Assembly (NCBI RefSeq): GCF_037893015.1 | Contig: NC_133658.1 | Span: 172,379,579 to 172,443,578, forward strand | Length of the DNA stretch: 64,000 nucleotides | Source: Macrotis lagotis | Lineage: Eukaryota; Chordata; Mammalia; Peramelemorphia; Peramelidae | Direction of reading: 5' to 3' | Shown: piece by piece, positions 21,171 through 33,611 of the stretch | Numbering within the stretch: the stretch's first letter is position 1 | How the letters are laid out: each line of letters begins with the position of its first letter | Notes under the pieces: model-generated | The model's input: only the letters and a program-made list of their open reading frames with translations | Told to the model about the DNA's origin: nothing | Databases searched by the model: none | Translations under genes and position numbers: made by a program

Positions 21171-22776
21171 GAAAGAATAGGAAAGATCAGAGAACAGCCA
21201 GCATTTTTTATTTACCCATTACATCCATCACCATCAAGAGAAAACTTGTCCCATTGATCTATCAGTTGGACTAAGTCTGGAGGTTGACAAAACATACATA
21301 AATTACTGTCAGATTTCAGTTAGTTTCATCCAAAAGTCAGGTCAGGCCATCACATTCCTGACACATTCATTTCTAGTTCTTTATACAGTATAATGCAGCT
21401 TTATTTAGTAGAAAACCCTCATGAGCCATAAACTCATCTGAGTAGAATTTCACTATTATCCCTTCATGGAATGCCATCACCATGTTCCCACTTTCTCTCT
21501 GCCTTTGTAAGTGTTAAATATGTGGGTTTCTGTAGCTTTAAGTGCATTGTTTTCTGGGTATATCTCATTTAATATCTTTTTTTTTCTTTCTTCCTTTCTC
21601 ATATTTTCAAACTCCTCTCCCTCTTGTATTATTTATACATGGTAGTGTCTATAATAATTTATAGTTGTCTCCTTAGAAATTTCAATTAACTGTCTAGTTA
21701 CCCAGCCGCCCCACTTCTAAATCATTATGGAGATGTTAATTGATGCCTAGCCTACCACCAATCCCTATAGAATTTAAGAGGTATCTTTCCCTTAACTTAA
21801 CATATTGTAGTTTTTCATTATTATCTTTTGTAGTTCACTGACTTTAGTTGGTTGAGTCATATTAAAATAATAAAGTGGGAAAGATTTCATGGGATTCCAT
21901 CATGTTGTTTATTTATATCAAGATAATATATTTAGAGTGCTAAATATTAATATGGGGTGCTATTATTAATTATAGGAATTAATTATATTATATAGAAATC
22001 TATCAATAGGTAAATCAATGCTTCATTAGCCAAGGCTGCTCAGTATTCATTATTTTCTTGTACTTATGGAAGCTACACTTTTTCCTCTCTCACTAAGGGT
22101 TTGTATGTTTTATTAGAATTGGAAGCTATTCATTAGATAGTAAATACCAAGGTCACTTTTAAATTCCCTTTTGAAAAACAGTCATTCATGTTTTATCCTC
22201 CAATTTTGGGTATTTCTTTGCTTTTTTAGAGCATAAAAAGAATGCTTACTTATGAAATTAGTGATTTCTCTTAGCATGCTTGAATATTATTATTGAAAGA
22301 AACTGATTAGATGTCTTTTAATTCTGTTTCTTTTCTCTGCTTCATAGTCTTTGTAAAACATAAAGATGTTTGTCCTTGAAAGCTCAAATTTTAATCACAG
22401 AAAAATCTTACTGTAAAGTTGGAGTCATCTTTCTATGAAGGACAAAACAGGACCCTTGAGTGAACTGATAAGGGAATAACACTATGGGGTTGATATACTA
22501 GGCCACATTGCAAGTCAGCATTTAAAAATGAATCCAGTCAGACTTAAAGAAGAACCAGCTTCTCATGAGTTGCATAGAAGATTCATGAAGGGGAAGTTGC
22601 AAGAAGTCATGTGAGCCTGGAAACGAGTAGTTTTTGACTGAGATAAGAAAGATAGATAAGCTAAAAAGGAATGATGGATGTTAGGAAAAATGCCAAGTTG
22701 CTGAAAGCTGCTTTGGGATCACAAACCTAAAAATGTTGACATCAGTATTTTTCATTTGGTTGTACTTTTAAGGAGG

Positions 22777-22779
<3 letters not shown>
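21171..22779. other. Intergenic DNA, largely repeat-free
   Basis: About 1.6 kb without a recognisable gene. A T/C-rich run lies at 21570-21600. No coding signal. Confidence 0.45.

Positions 22780-22850
<71 letters not shown>
22780..22850. repeat. (GA)35 microsatellite
   Basis: Pure GA, about 71 bp, the longest perfect microsatellite in the window. Confidence 0.97.
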
Positions 22851-22853
<3 letters not shown>

Positions 22854-23119
22854 GATGTTTTGTGTTTTGTCAGAAAAGCCCCTCTCTGGCTGGGAGCTCA
22901 GAGTTTAAAAATATCAAGAGAGTTAAAGATTTTTTAATTTATATATCAGAGAAGAGAAAGATCACTATGCTTGGATAATTGTCTAGGCAGTAAGTCTGTA
23001 GTAAGGATAGGGAGAAACAAGAATGTTTGGGTGATCCTGCTCTCTGCTCCAAGTACTGCAAAAGTACTGTTCATCTTAATTCATATTATGGAATGATTAT
23101 GAAATCTGCCAGTTTTTGT

Positions 23120-23310
23120 TTCATAGAATCATATTTTAGACCTAAAAGGGACATAAAAGTTTATCTAATCCAACCCCGTTGTTTTACAGATAAGAAAAGT
23201 GAGAACTGGAAAGTCAGAGTGCCTAATTCAAAGATATATTGATCAATATAAGCAGAAACAGGATTAGGATCCAGGTCTACAAGACTTCCAGTCAGTATTG
23301 TTTTTATACC
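23120..23310 (-). repeat. MIR/THER-like CORE-SINE
   Basis: Antisense: catagaatcatattttagac, atctaatccaaccccgttgt, ttacagataagaaaagtgag. Confidence 0.65.
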
Positions 23311-23319
23311 TTTATACCT

Positions 23320-24165
23320 TGTTACCTTTTAGTGGAAAACATTATTTGTTACTTCTCAAATTATGCACCACACAGTTCTACTTCAAAGAGATGTAAGCGC
23401 ATGCCTTGTTAGCAGAATACAAACTAGAAGTTAAAAAAAGGCATTTAAATGTAAAATAAAGTCTGTATCTACATGGTAGTACTATGAGATTGTCTGCCCA
23501 GATGTAATTGCACAGAATATTAAAGGAAAATGCTTGCTTCAGTCTGAATGACCTAGGTAATTACATTCCATTCTACATTGCTTTGGCAGACTTGGCCTAA
23601 CAATCTATTTTTAGGTTTCAGTTCACCTAGAAAATAGTCACTTCATCTCCTTAAGTTGTTGGAGTAAGTGGGTCCACATACACATGCCTGTGTCCTTATA
23701 GATAGTTCTGGAAATAGCTTCCCAGCACAGTGATTCTAGTCATTTTGAGTCCTAAGTCACTCAAGGACATTTCTTGTTCTTCTCCAATTAAAAAACTCCC
23801 CCCCCAACAACATTCATAACAATGTAATTCTAAGTCAATTAATTATGCTACTTTGTTGCTAACACGACTCCACAAAGAGACATAACTCATCATGGGGTCT
23901 ATTCTTGAACTCCACCTAGCTTGACAGGACCACCTAAAGACTGAACTTAATTTAAATAGCCTTTGATATTCCAAGACCATTTCTGTGGTATGATGAAGCT
24001 CCTAAGTAGGACTTCAATGTAATATTCAAAATCATGGACATGCATTAGCTTTGGAATTGGACTCAGCTCTTTAAAGTTTTTAAAATAAGCTAAAAACCTC
24101 ACTGATTCTAATTTTTAAAGCACAGATTTTCAAAGTTAGAGCATTTATCAAACTCTTATTTATAA
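23320..24165. other. Repeat-free intergenic block
   Basis: No repeat is recognisable over about 850 bp. It contains clustered factor-like words: TAATTACATTCCA near 23560 (homeodomain plus TEAD-like), and TTTGGCAGACTTGGCC near 23585 (two NFI half sites). Possible conserved noncoding element. Confidence 0.4.
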
Positions 24166-24169
24166 TCAC

Positions 24170-24300
24170 ACACTACCCTAAATTCTAGGGATATAAGTAC
24201 ATGTCAGTAAAGGTGGTTTTTAGTCTCAAAGAGCTTACAGTCGAATAAGGAAAGAGACCATATTAGAGAGAGGTGGGAAAAAATGAGGAGGGTATCTATA
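24170..24300 (+). repeat. Unnamed old dispersed repeat
   Basis: attctagggatataagtaca, tctcaaagagcttacagtcg, then aataaggaaagagaccatat: same block as at 8640. Confidence 0.45.
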
Positions 24301-24965
24301 AGCGGCAAGATTACTGATCAGAAATTGGAAAAGTCCAGAGAGAGGGGAATAGAGTTAGGAGTGAAGTGAATATAGGTTGGAACTTTATGAGGTAAAATAC
24401 TAGTCTGGACCAAGAACTCAACTATCTCTCTCCAAGATCCTTTGTTCAAAATATCTAAGCTTATTTGATCTCTTAAAGGTTATTTATTCTGTGTGACACA
24501 AAAAAGAGGAAGAACTAGTGTTGGAAGAATTCTATCATTCAAATGTGGGCAGTAAGACTTTTTGTTCTAGGAACAGAGCATCTGATAAATTCTTGATTTA
24601 TTCCACTGTCACTTTCTTCTTTTAGAAGGTAGCAGAAATGATGAGGACAGTCACTTCTTAGGATCTAATACTGAAAAGACGATCTGTTTAGTGACAAAAG
24701 GGATAGGGAATTTAGATGAAAGTGATCAGCTCATGGAATTAGTGATAACCAAGGAAAGGAATGCTGTGCATATTCTGAGATTTACCCTAGATTTCAAAAA
24801 GTTGAAAGACATGCAAGGATGCTGTGATGGTCTAAGAAAGGTGGCAACTTAGAAGGGAGGAAAAAACTCTCAAAAACAAAACTCTGACCAAGGCCAAGAT
24901 TTCATCTTTGTAAGAAATACCTATCAGTTTTAGGTAACTTCAATCTCACTATGATTCAATAATAT
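24301..24965. other. Intergenic DNA, no gene seen
   Basis: No coding, RNA or nameable repeat signal. Confidence 0.45.
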
Positions 24966-24969
24966 TATG

Positions 24970-25190
24970 ATATAACTAGCATTAATATAGCATTTTAAGA
25001 TTTGCAAACTGTTTGCCTGTGGTAACTTATTTGATCTTCATAACAGTACAAATGAGGAAAATCAGACTGAGCGAGACTAAGTGACTTGTCCAGGGTCACA
25101 CCACTAATAAATGTTGGAGGTCAAATTGGAACTCACATCTTTATGATTTGAGACCCAACACTATCCATTTTCACTATAGCCACCTCATTG
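24970..25190 (-). repeat. MIR
   Basis: Antisense: catttt-aagatttgcaaac block, acttgtccagggtcacacca, then ggtcaaattggaactcacat. Confidence 0.75.
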
Positions 25191-25599
25191 TCTAAAGAAT
25201 ATAGATCTATTCGAAATTTGTGAGAATGTTAACATAAAGGGATTAAAATCTATTTTGAACAAGAACAATGAATGGTTATAGATAGTTTGTAGAATATCAA
25301 TACCACAGACTTATCATTTTAGTTGTGTGGAAACTGTCTTCACCTGTGCAGACTGTAATCAATCTATACCTTATGTAGTTTCTTCATACTCAAAGAGATT
25401 CATAGACTTTCTATTTTATGTAGTTAGAACTGTCATAGGTGATATATGGATCTATGTCTACTCCAAGCTCAATATTCTATTATATAATTCTAATTCTCAA
25501 AATTATAGAAATAAGTGTTAAATAGATAGTGTGTCAGGATGTAGGAAGGGAATCGGTGATCACTAGGAATCATTATGGGTTTAAATAACAAGAATAACA
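25191..25599. other. Intergenic DNA, no gene seen
   Basis: No feature recognised. Confidence 0.45.
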
Positions 25600-25799
25600 C
25601 AGATCAAATTGACCTCATTTTGCCTTTGTCAAAGTTTCTAGAATGGTAGAGCAGAAGAATGTTTGGCACTTGTATTTCAGGAAGGTATTTGACAACATTT
25701 CTTATTATATTCTTGGACAAGATGGAGAAATATGGTTGGAATAATAGTATAATTAATTGAAGTCACTACTGAGTCAATAACTTTATCCAGAGTATTATT

Positions 25800-25948
25800 T
25801 ATTTTATTTTTATTTTAGGCAATGGGGTTAAGAGACTTGCCCAAGGTCATACAACTAGGCAATTATTAAGTGTCTGAGGCCAGATTTTAATTCAGGTACT
25901 CCTGACTCCAGGGCAGATGATCTATCCAATATGCCAACCTAGCTGACC
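25800..25948 (-). repeat. Marsupial tRNA-type CORE-SINE in CR1
   Basis: Antisense, with an exact 16-bp duplication tatccagagtattatt at 25784-25799 and 25949-25964. Confidence 0.95.
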
Positions 25949-26712
25949 CTATCCAGAGTATTATTAATGGATTGATATCAATGTGAAAGAAGTTTGCCAC
26001 CTTGGATCTTGAGAATTTTTTCAACTCAGGAAAAAAATAAGTGGAGGTGGGTTTGCAGCAGACATCAAAAGAGAGTATTTAAGGAGGCTATAGAGCAGAG
26101 GTTACAGACTTGAGGTCATCTGATAAATCAGCAGGTCAACTTTGAATCAGATTAAAATGTAAATTAGGAAACTAAATAAATTAAAATATATTTGAACATA
26201 GGCATGATTTTTCAAAACCATTACTGACTTCAAGTGCTTCTCCTTACTCTGTTTTGTTCAGTATTTTAAAATGTGACTTGGATGAAGATATAGAAAATGT
26301 GTGCCTAAAAATCTTAATTCCACTTAAACCAAAATAAGTAGAATTATAAAGTCTATATAAAGGGCAGAATTAGTTCCAGTGTGGCATATACTCTGTTCAG
26401 ACCATTCCAGGTGACTTTTTTAAAAAAAGTATTTTTAAGAAATACATTTATATGTTGAAAAGTCATTAAAGGTAACCAGGTAACCAAGAATGTCATTTCA
26501 TATGAAGAACAGTTAAAGGAAATGGACATATTTACTCTGCAGAAGAGAAGATTTAGGGGCATTTGATAGCTGTTTTCAAATTTTTGAAGGGCTGTTATGG
26601 GTTAGAAATTCTAAATGGCTCGAAAAGAATTAATTGGAATAAATGAGTGAAAGTTATAGGGAGGCAAATTCTTTTCAACAGAAGGAAGACCTTCCGTAAG
26701 ATTAGAGCTGAC

Positions 26713-26878
26713 TAGGGGGCGTCTAGGTGGCGTCTAGGTGGCATAGTGGATAAAGCACCAGCCTTGGAGTCAGGAGTACCCGGGTTCAAATCCGGTCTCA
26801 GACACTTAATAATTACCTAGCTGTGTGGCCTTGGGCAAGCCACTTAACCCCATTTGCCTTGCAAAATCCTAAAAAAAA
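26713..26878 (+). repeat. Marsupial tRNA-type CORE-SINE in CR1
   Basis: Sense, close to consensus, with B-box-like GTTCAAATCC and an A-tail. The head carries a tandem repeat of gtctaggtggc. Duplication aagattagagctgac (26698-26712) and aagattagagttgac (26879-26893), one mismatch. Confidence 0.95.
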
Positions 26879-27059
26879 AAGATTAGAGTTGACCAATCAT
26901 GGAATGAACTGTATGGTTAAATATTATTCAAGCTGTAACTGGATGACTACTTGTCAGGAATGTCATAGGGCTGATTTAGGTAGTGGATAGGAATTGATGA
27001 GAATCAGCTCCAAACTCTATAATTATTTAATTTTCTACTCTAAGGGACCTATGTACAGA

Positions 27060-30000
27060 GATTACATATTTTTATTACTTTTTCTTTGCAGTTTTCTTTA
27101 TTTTAACTCCCCCCACCCAGCTACATGTAAAACCAAGTTTCAATATTTACTTACAAAACCTTGAGTTCCAAATCCCTCTCCCTTCCTCCCACCCCACTCC
27201 CCTGCATTAAGAAAGCAAGGTACTTTTTGTAGGTTAAAAATGTGTAGCCATGAAAAACATTACTACAATAGTCATGTTGCTAAAGTAAACATAAATCCCC
27301 CCCCCCATAAAAAGGTAAACCTCAAGGAAAAAAGTGAAAAAAAAAACAGTATACTTCAGTCTGTATTCAGACACTATTCTGTTTTTGGGATGGATAACTT
27401 TCTTTATCATAAGTCCTTCAGAGCTCTCCTGGGTCACAGCATTACCGAGAAAAGGTAGGTCATTCACGGGTGATAATCCTGCTGTTACTTTCTATAAGGT
27501 ACATTTCCCATTGCATCTGCTCAGGTAAGTTTTTTACTGAGAGTGTCCTGTTCATCAACTCCCATAATAGAATAGCATTTCATCTCAATCACATACCACA
27601 ATTTTTTAAGCCGTTCCCCAACTGCTGAGCATCCCCTCAATCTCCAACACCCCACCAGCAGAAAAGAATTGCTATAAATATCATATACATGTAGATTCTT
27701 TTCTTTCTGTATTTCATCTCTTCTGGAATATAGCCTGACAGTGATGCTGCTAGGCCAAAGAGTAGGCATGGTTTTATTGCCCTTTGGACATAGCTCCAAA
27801 ATGTTCTATAGAATTGTTGAACCATTTCACAACTTCTCAACAGTGATCAGTGTCTCATTTTTCCTATATCCTTCCAACATTTGTCATTTTCTAATTCTGT
27901 CCTATTACCCAATCCAATAGTTTTGAGGAAGTACCTCAGAATTATTCCAACCAGCATTTCTCCTAATAATAGTGAGATAGGACATTTCTTTAAAAAATTT
28001 AAATAGTTTGCATTGATAACCTCATCCAAAAATGTTCGATGTCTTGATGATTTATCAATTGAGGAATGGTTCTTATTTTTTATAAATTAGACTCAGTTCC
28101 CTATGTTTGAGAAATGAGGTCTTTATTAGAGAAACTTATTTCAATATTCTTCCCACAGTTGCTATTGCTAGCTGTATTTCCCTCCATCCTATTCCTACCC
28201 TTATTTATTCTACATGCTCTCTCCTTTTACCCTGTCCTTTCTCAAAAGTGCATTGCATCTGACTACCCTTTCCCACAATCTTCCCTCCCTTCTGTTAGCT
28301 ACATTCTTCTCCTTCCCTCTTTCTGTCATCCCTTTCCTCTCCTATTTTCCTCTAGGGTAAATTAAATTTCTATACTTAATTGAGTGTGTATATTATTCCT
28401 TCTCTGAGTCAATTTTGATGAGAGTAAGGCTCACTCACTTCCCCCTTCACTTTCCATCTCTTCCATTCCACTGCAAAAACTTTTTCTTGCCTCTTTGATA
28501 TGAAATAACCTACCCCATTCTACCTCTATTTTCCTTTTCTTCCAGAACATTTCTTTCTCCCCCATTAAGTACATCTTTTTAATATTTACAACATCAAATT
28601 CAGCTCTCTTCGGTGCCTTGTCTATATATGCTCTTTTTTTAAGGTTTTTTTTTGGCAAGGCACTGGAGTTAAGTGGTTTGCCCAAGGCCATGTAGCTAGG
28701 TAATTATTAAGTGTCTGAGGTCAGATTTGAACTCAGGTACTGCTGACTCCAGGGCAGTGCTCTATCCACTGCGCCACCTAGCTGCCCCAAGAACAATTCT
28801 TGAAAAATGATGTTTAATCTCTTCTTTTGGTCATGACTTTTAGGAAGTCCAATAATTTTAAAATTATCTCTTCTAAATTGGTTTTCCTTGTCAGTTGTTT
28901 TTCCAAAGATATATTTGATATTTTCTTCAAGTTTTTCATTCTTTTGGTTTTGCTTTATTGTTTCTTGATTTCTCCCAAAGTCATCAGCTTCCTTTAGCTC
29001 CATTCTACATTTTAAGGCGTTCTTTTATACAGGGAGCTTTTGTATCTCCTTTTCCATTTGGCCATTTCTGTTTTTTAAAGACATTCTTCCTCCTCATTGG
29101 TCTTTTGGATTTTTCCACTTGACCCAGACTGGTTTTTAAGGTTTTTTTTTCTTCATGATTTTTATTTGTATCTCTTTCATCAAGCTACTGATTTGGTTTT
29201 CATGATTTGCCCATATCGCTCTCATTTTTCTGTCCAAATCTCCTCTATTTCCCTGACTTGATTTTCAAAATGTTTATTTGAGCTCTTCCATAGCTTGACA
29301 CCAATTTATATTTATCTCAGAGGCTTTGGAAGCAGAAACTTTGACTTTGTTATCTCCTGATCCTGATCCTCCATAGGATCAAAATAATTATCTAGGATTA
29401 GTTTTTTTTTTCCTTTTGTTGTTTGCTTATTTCCCCAGCCTATAACTTGATTTTTAACTCTTTGTTAAGTTGGGGAAATGTTTCCAGAGTGGAGAATACA
29501 GTGTCCCAAACTTTTGAAGGTTTATGCAGCTGTTTTCAGGGATATTCTCCAGGGACTTGCAAGTTCTTAATTTCTCCAAGGTCTTTTGAGAGGCTATGAC
29601 CGTTCTCCTGGCCTGTACTGTGGTCTATGAATGACAACAGCCACTCCTTTATGCCCTGAAACCATGAGGAGAGGTCCCACTCTGCCGCAGGCAGTGAACT
29701 CTGTTGTGCTTCTGCTCCTTTTCCTGAGACTCAGGTCCTAGACTGTGACCCGGATCTAAGTATGGGCAAAGTAGCAGCATCCTGTCTCAGGGATGGCAAA
29801 GAGACCTCTGCAGTTTCCCTCCATTCCCTTACCATCAGTGGGCTGAGCACTCTGGAAGCAGCTACCAGGTGACTCCCCTGCCAGGGGGCTCCTCAAGTCT
29901 GTTCTTGGTCCTCTGGGACCAGACCTGTGCTGAGGCCTGCACTTGACTGGACTTGCTCTTACTTTGGTGGAGCAGTTTTCCTACTGACCTTACCAATTAT

Positions 30001-30320
30001 CCTTAGCAATCCCTGGACTGAGAGGTCTGGAAATTGCCATTGCTTCCAGGGACTCAGGCATCCTGCAGTCTGTTCCTGGATAGCTGAAGTCAGTTGACTC
30101 TGGCTTAGTCTGGGCTATGCTGTGGGCCTTTTCTAACCCTGGTGTTCCTTCTTACAGATCTTCCTAGTTGTCTTGAGTTGGAAAATTGATTTACTCAGTC
30201 TTTTTGTGGGTTCTGCCACTGTAGAATTTGATTAGAATCATTATTTAAAGGTATTTGGAGTGGTTTGGGGAGAACTCACGGGAGTCCCTGCCTTTACTCT
30301 GATATCTTGGCTCCACCCCT
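27060..30320 (-). mobile_element. L1 with both ends but an internal deletion
   Basis: Antisense order: 3' UTR (27060-27450), ORF2 C-terminal part to about 28130, then a jump to the inter-ORF and ORF1 region (28150-29300), and a GC-richer 5' UTR to 30320. The frame 29003-28800 (minus) reads like ORF1 with KENQFRRDNFKIIGLPKS. The 5' end, read on the minus strand, is AGGGGTGGAGCCAAGATATC, the usual L1 start style. Most of ORF2 is missing. A SINE sits at 28633-28788. Confidence 0.88.
28633..28788 (-). repeat. Marsupial tRNA-type CORE-SINE in L1
   Basis: Antisense copy inside the ORF1 region, ending cacctagctgcccc. Confidence 0.93.
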
Positions 30321-31195
30321 TCCCTACTTTTCCTTTGCATTGGTAGAGTCAAGAATTTTCTTAATTCAGTAGCATAGAATTGGAAACAGAATAGATGACT
30401 GTCAACTGGGGAATGACTTAATAAGCAATAGTTTATGAATATTAATGTAATCAGAATAGAATATTATTGCTCAGTAAGAAGTAATGAGCATGAAAGATTT
30501 GAGAAGTGTGAGAAAAGCTATATGAACTGATGGAAATTAAAGAGAGGTGAACAGCTTATATGATGATAACCACAACTTGAAGGAAGACAACTATGAATAT
30601 ATTCAAAACTCTGATGAAAGCAACAAATGCTTGTAATTATTTTTCTAATGAAATTTATCTTCTTCATTTGAAAGGGATGGAAGGGGCTAGAGATAAATTC
30701 TTAGGCATGGCCAGTATGTTCATTTGTTTTAGTGAACTACACATATTTGTATAATAGAGTGTTTCTATTGTAAAGGGACTGGTAGATTAGTCAGTAGTGA
30801 TAGATATGTAAAATAAAAGACAAAAGTAGAAGGTAAAATTCAAAAAAAAGATCATTTTAAAATGCAAATGAGAAAAAAAGTGTGATGGAGAACACCAATA
30901 AAGCAGTTTTATTACTTTGTTACATTTTAAATATTTATAAGAAAATTTATGCTCATTTCTTCAAAAACAAATTGTGCTAAAACTTCTTATAAAAGCCTCT
31001 TTTTTATTCCTTGTATATAGATATGTTTGTGATCATTGATTAATTTGTAATTTGTAATATTAACAATATTTATTAATATTGTAATTTTTTAAAGAGGCTC
31101 AGGAAAAGAATAATTAGATAAATAGTTATAAAAATAGTAAAGGGCTCCTTGTCACTTGCTTAGAAAGTGAAAGAAAAGAAAATCTAGTTTGAGAG
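30321..31195. other. Intergenic DNA, no gene seen
   Basis: The part at 30390-30640 (gtcaactggggaatgactta, tgagcatgaaagatttgaga, gaactgatggaaattaaaga) looks like a sense L1 3' fragment. The rest is unassigned. Confidence 0.45.
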
Positions 31196-31199
31196 GATA

Positions 31200-31350
31200 G
31201 CATACTGAAATGAAAAAATTGTGGACCTTGTAGATAAGAGACTTGAATCTGGACACTCTAACTGTATGATCTTGGTCAAGCTACTTCATTCCTTTTGAAC
31301 TCAGTTTCTTTCCTAAGTCCCTTTCCAACTTTAAAATCCCATAATAGCTG
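31200..31350 (+). repeat. MIR
   Basis: Sense: gtatgatcttggtcaagcta, then gaactcagtttctttcctaa. Confidence 0.55.
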
Positions 31351-31374
31351 TTGTTGCTGCTAGCAATAATGAGT

Positions 31375-31620
31375 ACATTTATATTGACCTTAAAGGTTTA
31401 TAAAACACTTCACATTTTTTATCATTATGTAATTCATGTATCATATAACAAGCCTGTGAGATTGGTATCATTATTATTTCCATTTTATAGATGAGGAAAC
31501 TGAGGCTAAGAGAGGTTACATTTTTACTCAGGATCAAATAGTTAAGGAAGAGCCTGAACAAATGATTTGAATTTTTCTTCTTGAATCCAAGTCCAGCATG
31601 GTATCTATTATGCCACTTAG
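31375..31620 (-). repeat. MIR
   Basis: Antisense and well kept: attttatagatgaggaaact followed by gaggctaagagaggttacat. Confidence 0.82.
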
Positions 31621-32220
31621 AGTCTCATACTTATTAAATATCTTAGATTAGACAGAACTTTCAATGATGAATCTATTGGCCCTTATTTCAAGATTTACAA
31701 ATTTTATGTTCAAGAGTCTCCTCTCTTCAACTATGATTCAACCTGCTAATCTAGAATCCAACATAAACAGACTTGAAAACAGTTTTTAAAGTAAAGGCTT
31801 CTTTTTCACAAATGATGGGGAAATAGTTAATTTTGGCACTTCTGAAGAATGTTATTCAGAAATGTTGGAGATTGAATATTGCAATAATCTAATTTTCTCC
31901 TGTATAAAGAATGAATCACCCTCTCAGAAGCCTTATAAACCAGAGTGGGTGTCCCCATGGTCATTTTTAAAAAAAGAATAGCCACTTAAGTGCAGTATGC
32001 TGGGAATCAGCTTCAAACAACAATGTTTAGAGTGTGAATGGGGAAAAGCAAGGTTCAGTCTGCATTGAGATTGCAAAATAAAGTATCTATTCAACTAAAA
32101 TAGAAGATGAACAGACACTTTCAAGCAAGAAACTTGTGATTATTTCTTTTCCTGAGGGTAACTTTCGGCAAGTCCTAACATTATGTTTTCCTCATTGTTC
32201 TAGTCTATTAAAAGCAAATG
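31621..32220. other. Intergenic DNA, no gene seen
   Basis: About 600 bp of unique sequence without coding signal. Confidence 0.45.
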
Positions 32221-32224
32221 GTCA

Positions 32225-32345
32225 TACTAAGTGTTGAAAAACCCAATGTTTACCAAACATTTATTATTTATTATGTTTCCAGCACTATACCAGGTGATGA
32301 AGATAGAAAGTTAAAAAAGAAATCCTTCTCCTCAGGGATATTTAT
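32225..32345 (+). repeat. Unnamed old dispersed repeat
   Basis: ccagcactataccaggtgat followed by aatccttctcctcagggata resembles the block seen at 8640. Confidence 0.35.
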
Positions 32346-32389
32346 ACTGGGAGATACTCATATAATTATAAAATATATGTTTATGAAAT

Positions 32390-32615
32390 ATGTATTAAGC
32401 ACCTACTATGTGTGAGGTACTGTACTAAATCTTGACAATATTACTACTACCCCAGCAAATAGGTGCAATTATTATTCCCATTTTACAATTGAAGAAAGTG
32501 AGGTAAACAGAGGTGAAATAGCTTACTCAGGCTCACAAAGTTATCTGAGGCATAGTTAAGCAAGTTTTTCTGACTCCAACTTCAATGCTATATCCATGGT
32601 GCTATCCAGCAGCTT
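32390..32615 (-). repeat. MIR
   Basis: Antisense: attaagcacctactatgtgt, ttattattcccattttacaa, then gaagaaagtgaggtaaacag. Confidence 0.75.
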
Positions 32616-32694
32616 AAATAATTTATGGTGCAATCACTAACAAGTGGGATTGGAAAAATTCTCTTTCAGAATATGAAACTATGAAGGGAGACAG

Positions 32695-33400
32695 TGTTTC
32701 TTTTTTCTTTTTTTTTAATATTTTATTTATTTGCTTTTCCAAGTACATGGAATGGTAGTTCTTATCAATCATTTTTTGCAAGCTTTGAGTTTTGCATTTT
32801 TCTATCTCCCTCCCTTCCCTCCCCTCTTGCTCTGACAGAAAGTAATCTGATATAGGCTCTCCATTTATAACCATGCTAAACAATAGTTCCAAATTGATTA
32901 TGTTGTAAGAGAAGAATCAAATTCAAATAGAAGAAAGAAAACATCAGAGAGAAAGAAATGACAATACCTAAGATAACTTTTGAAAATTGAAGATAACAAG
33001 CTTTGGGTTTCATTTAAACTCCACAGTTTTTTCTTTGGATATGGATTATGTTTTCCATCATAAATCTTTTTAAATTGTCTTTGATTATGTTACTACTGAA
33101 ATGAACAAGTCTATCAATCCATGTTGCTGTTAGTGTGTATAATGTTCTTCTGATTCTGCTCATTTCACTCCACATTAATTTATGCAAGTCTTTCCAGGTT
33201 TTTCTGAATCCTGTCCCTCATGATCTCTCATAGAACAATTGTTTTATATCACATATATACCACAATTTGTTCAGTCACTCCCCAATTGATGGGCATCACC
33301 TCAATTTCCAATCCTTTGGCATTACAAAAAGAGCTGTTATGAATATTTTGTATATGTTCCATTTTTGCCTTTGTCATGAAGAGATAGTCCTTCTAAAAGA
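32695..33400 (-). mobile_element. L1 3' end fragment
   Basis: Antisense 3' UTR (poly-T start, ctttgagttttgcatttttc, ctgacagaaagtaatctgat), then the ORF2 end (ccccaattgatgggcatcac, aaaaagagctgttatgaata). Confidence 0.82.
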
Positions 33401-33611
33401 GTAGAGGTAATGAAAAGAGACATTATTCATAAAGTCAAACAATTCTAAAGCACAAAGGTGATACATGGAATATTGTATGCAGTAAATAGTAAAAAAAGTG
33501 CTTTGACTAGAATGTATGATGTATGTGAGTAGAAGTTGTATATATGATTAAAATGGAATGATAAATTACAGCCAAATTATTAAGGACTTTAAAATATATA
33601 TTTGTAACTTT

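Larger units (their letters stand above)
25600..27020 (+). mobile_element. CR1-type LINE, ORF2 3' part
   Basis: Degraded CR1 reverse-transcriptase sequence. ggaaggtatttgacaacatt matches a KVFD(T)VSHDIL-type segment, and further on gatttaggggcatttgatag matches RRLRGDMIA. Then gaaggaagaccttccgtaag fits the RKNF segment and ggaatgaactgtatggttaa fits WNGLP. Many substitutions and an internal gap near 26.13-26.46 kb show great age. Two young SINEs split it. CR1 is a known ancient component of amniote genomes. Confidence 0.75.

Noticed and set aside
22780-22850. Regular short repeats as a possible CRISPR-like array
   Set aside because: Simple (GA)n microsatellite without spacers, in a vertebrate genome.
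27234-27840. Several overlapping short frames on both strands
   Set aside because: All lie in the L1 3' UTR and ORF2 end of the 27.06-30.32 kb element; none is an independent gene.
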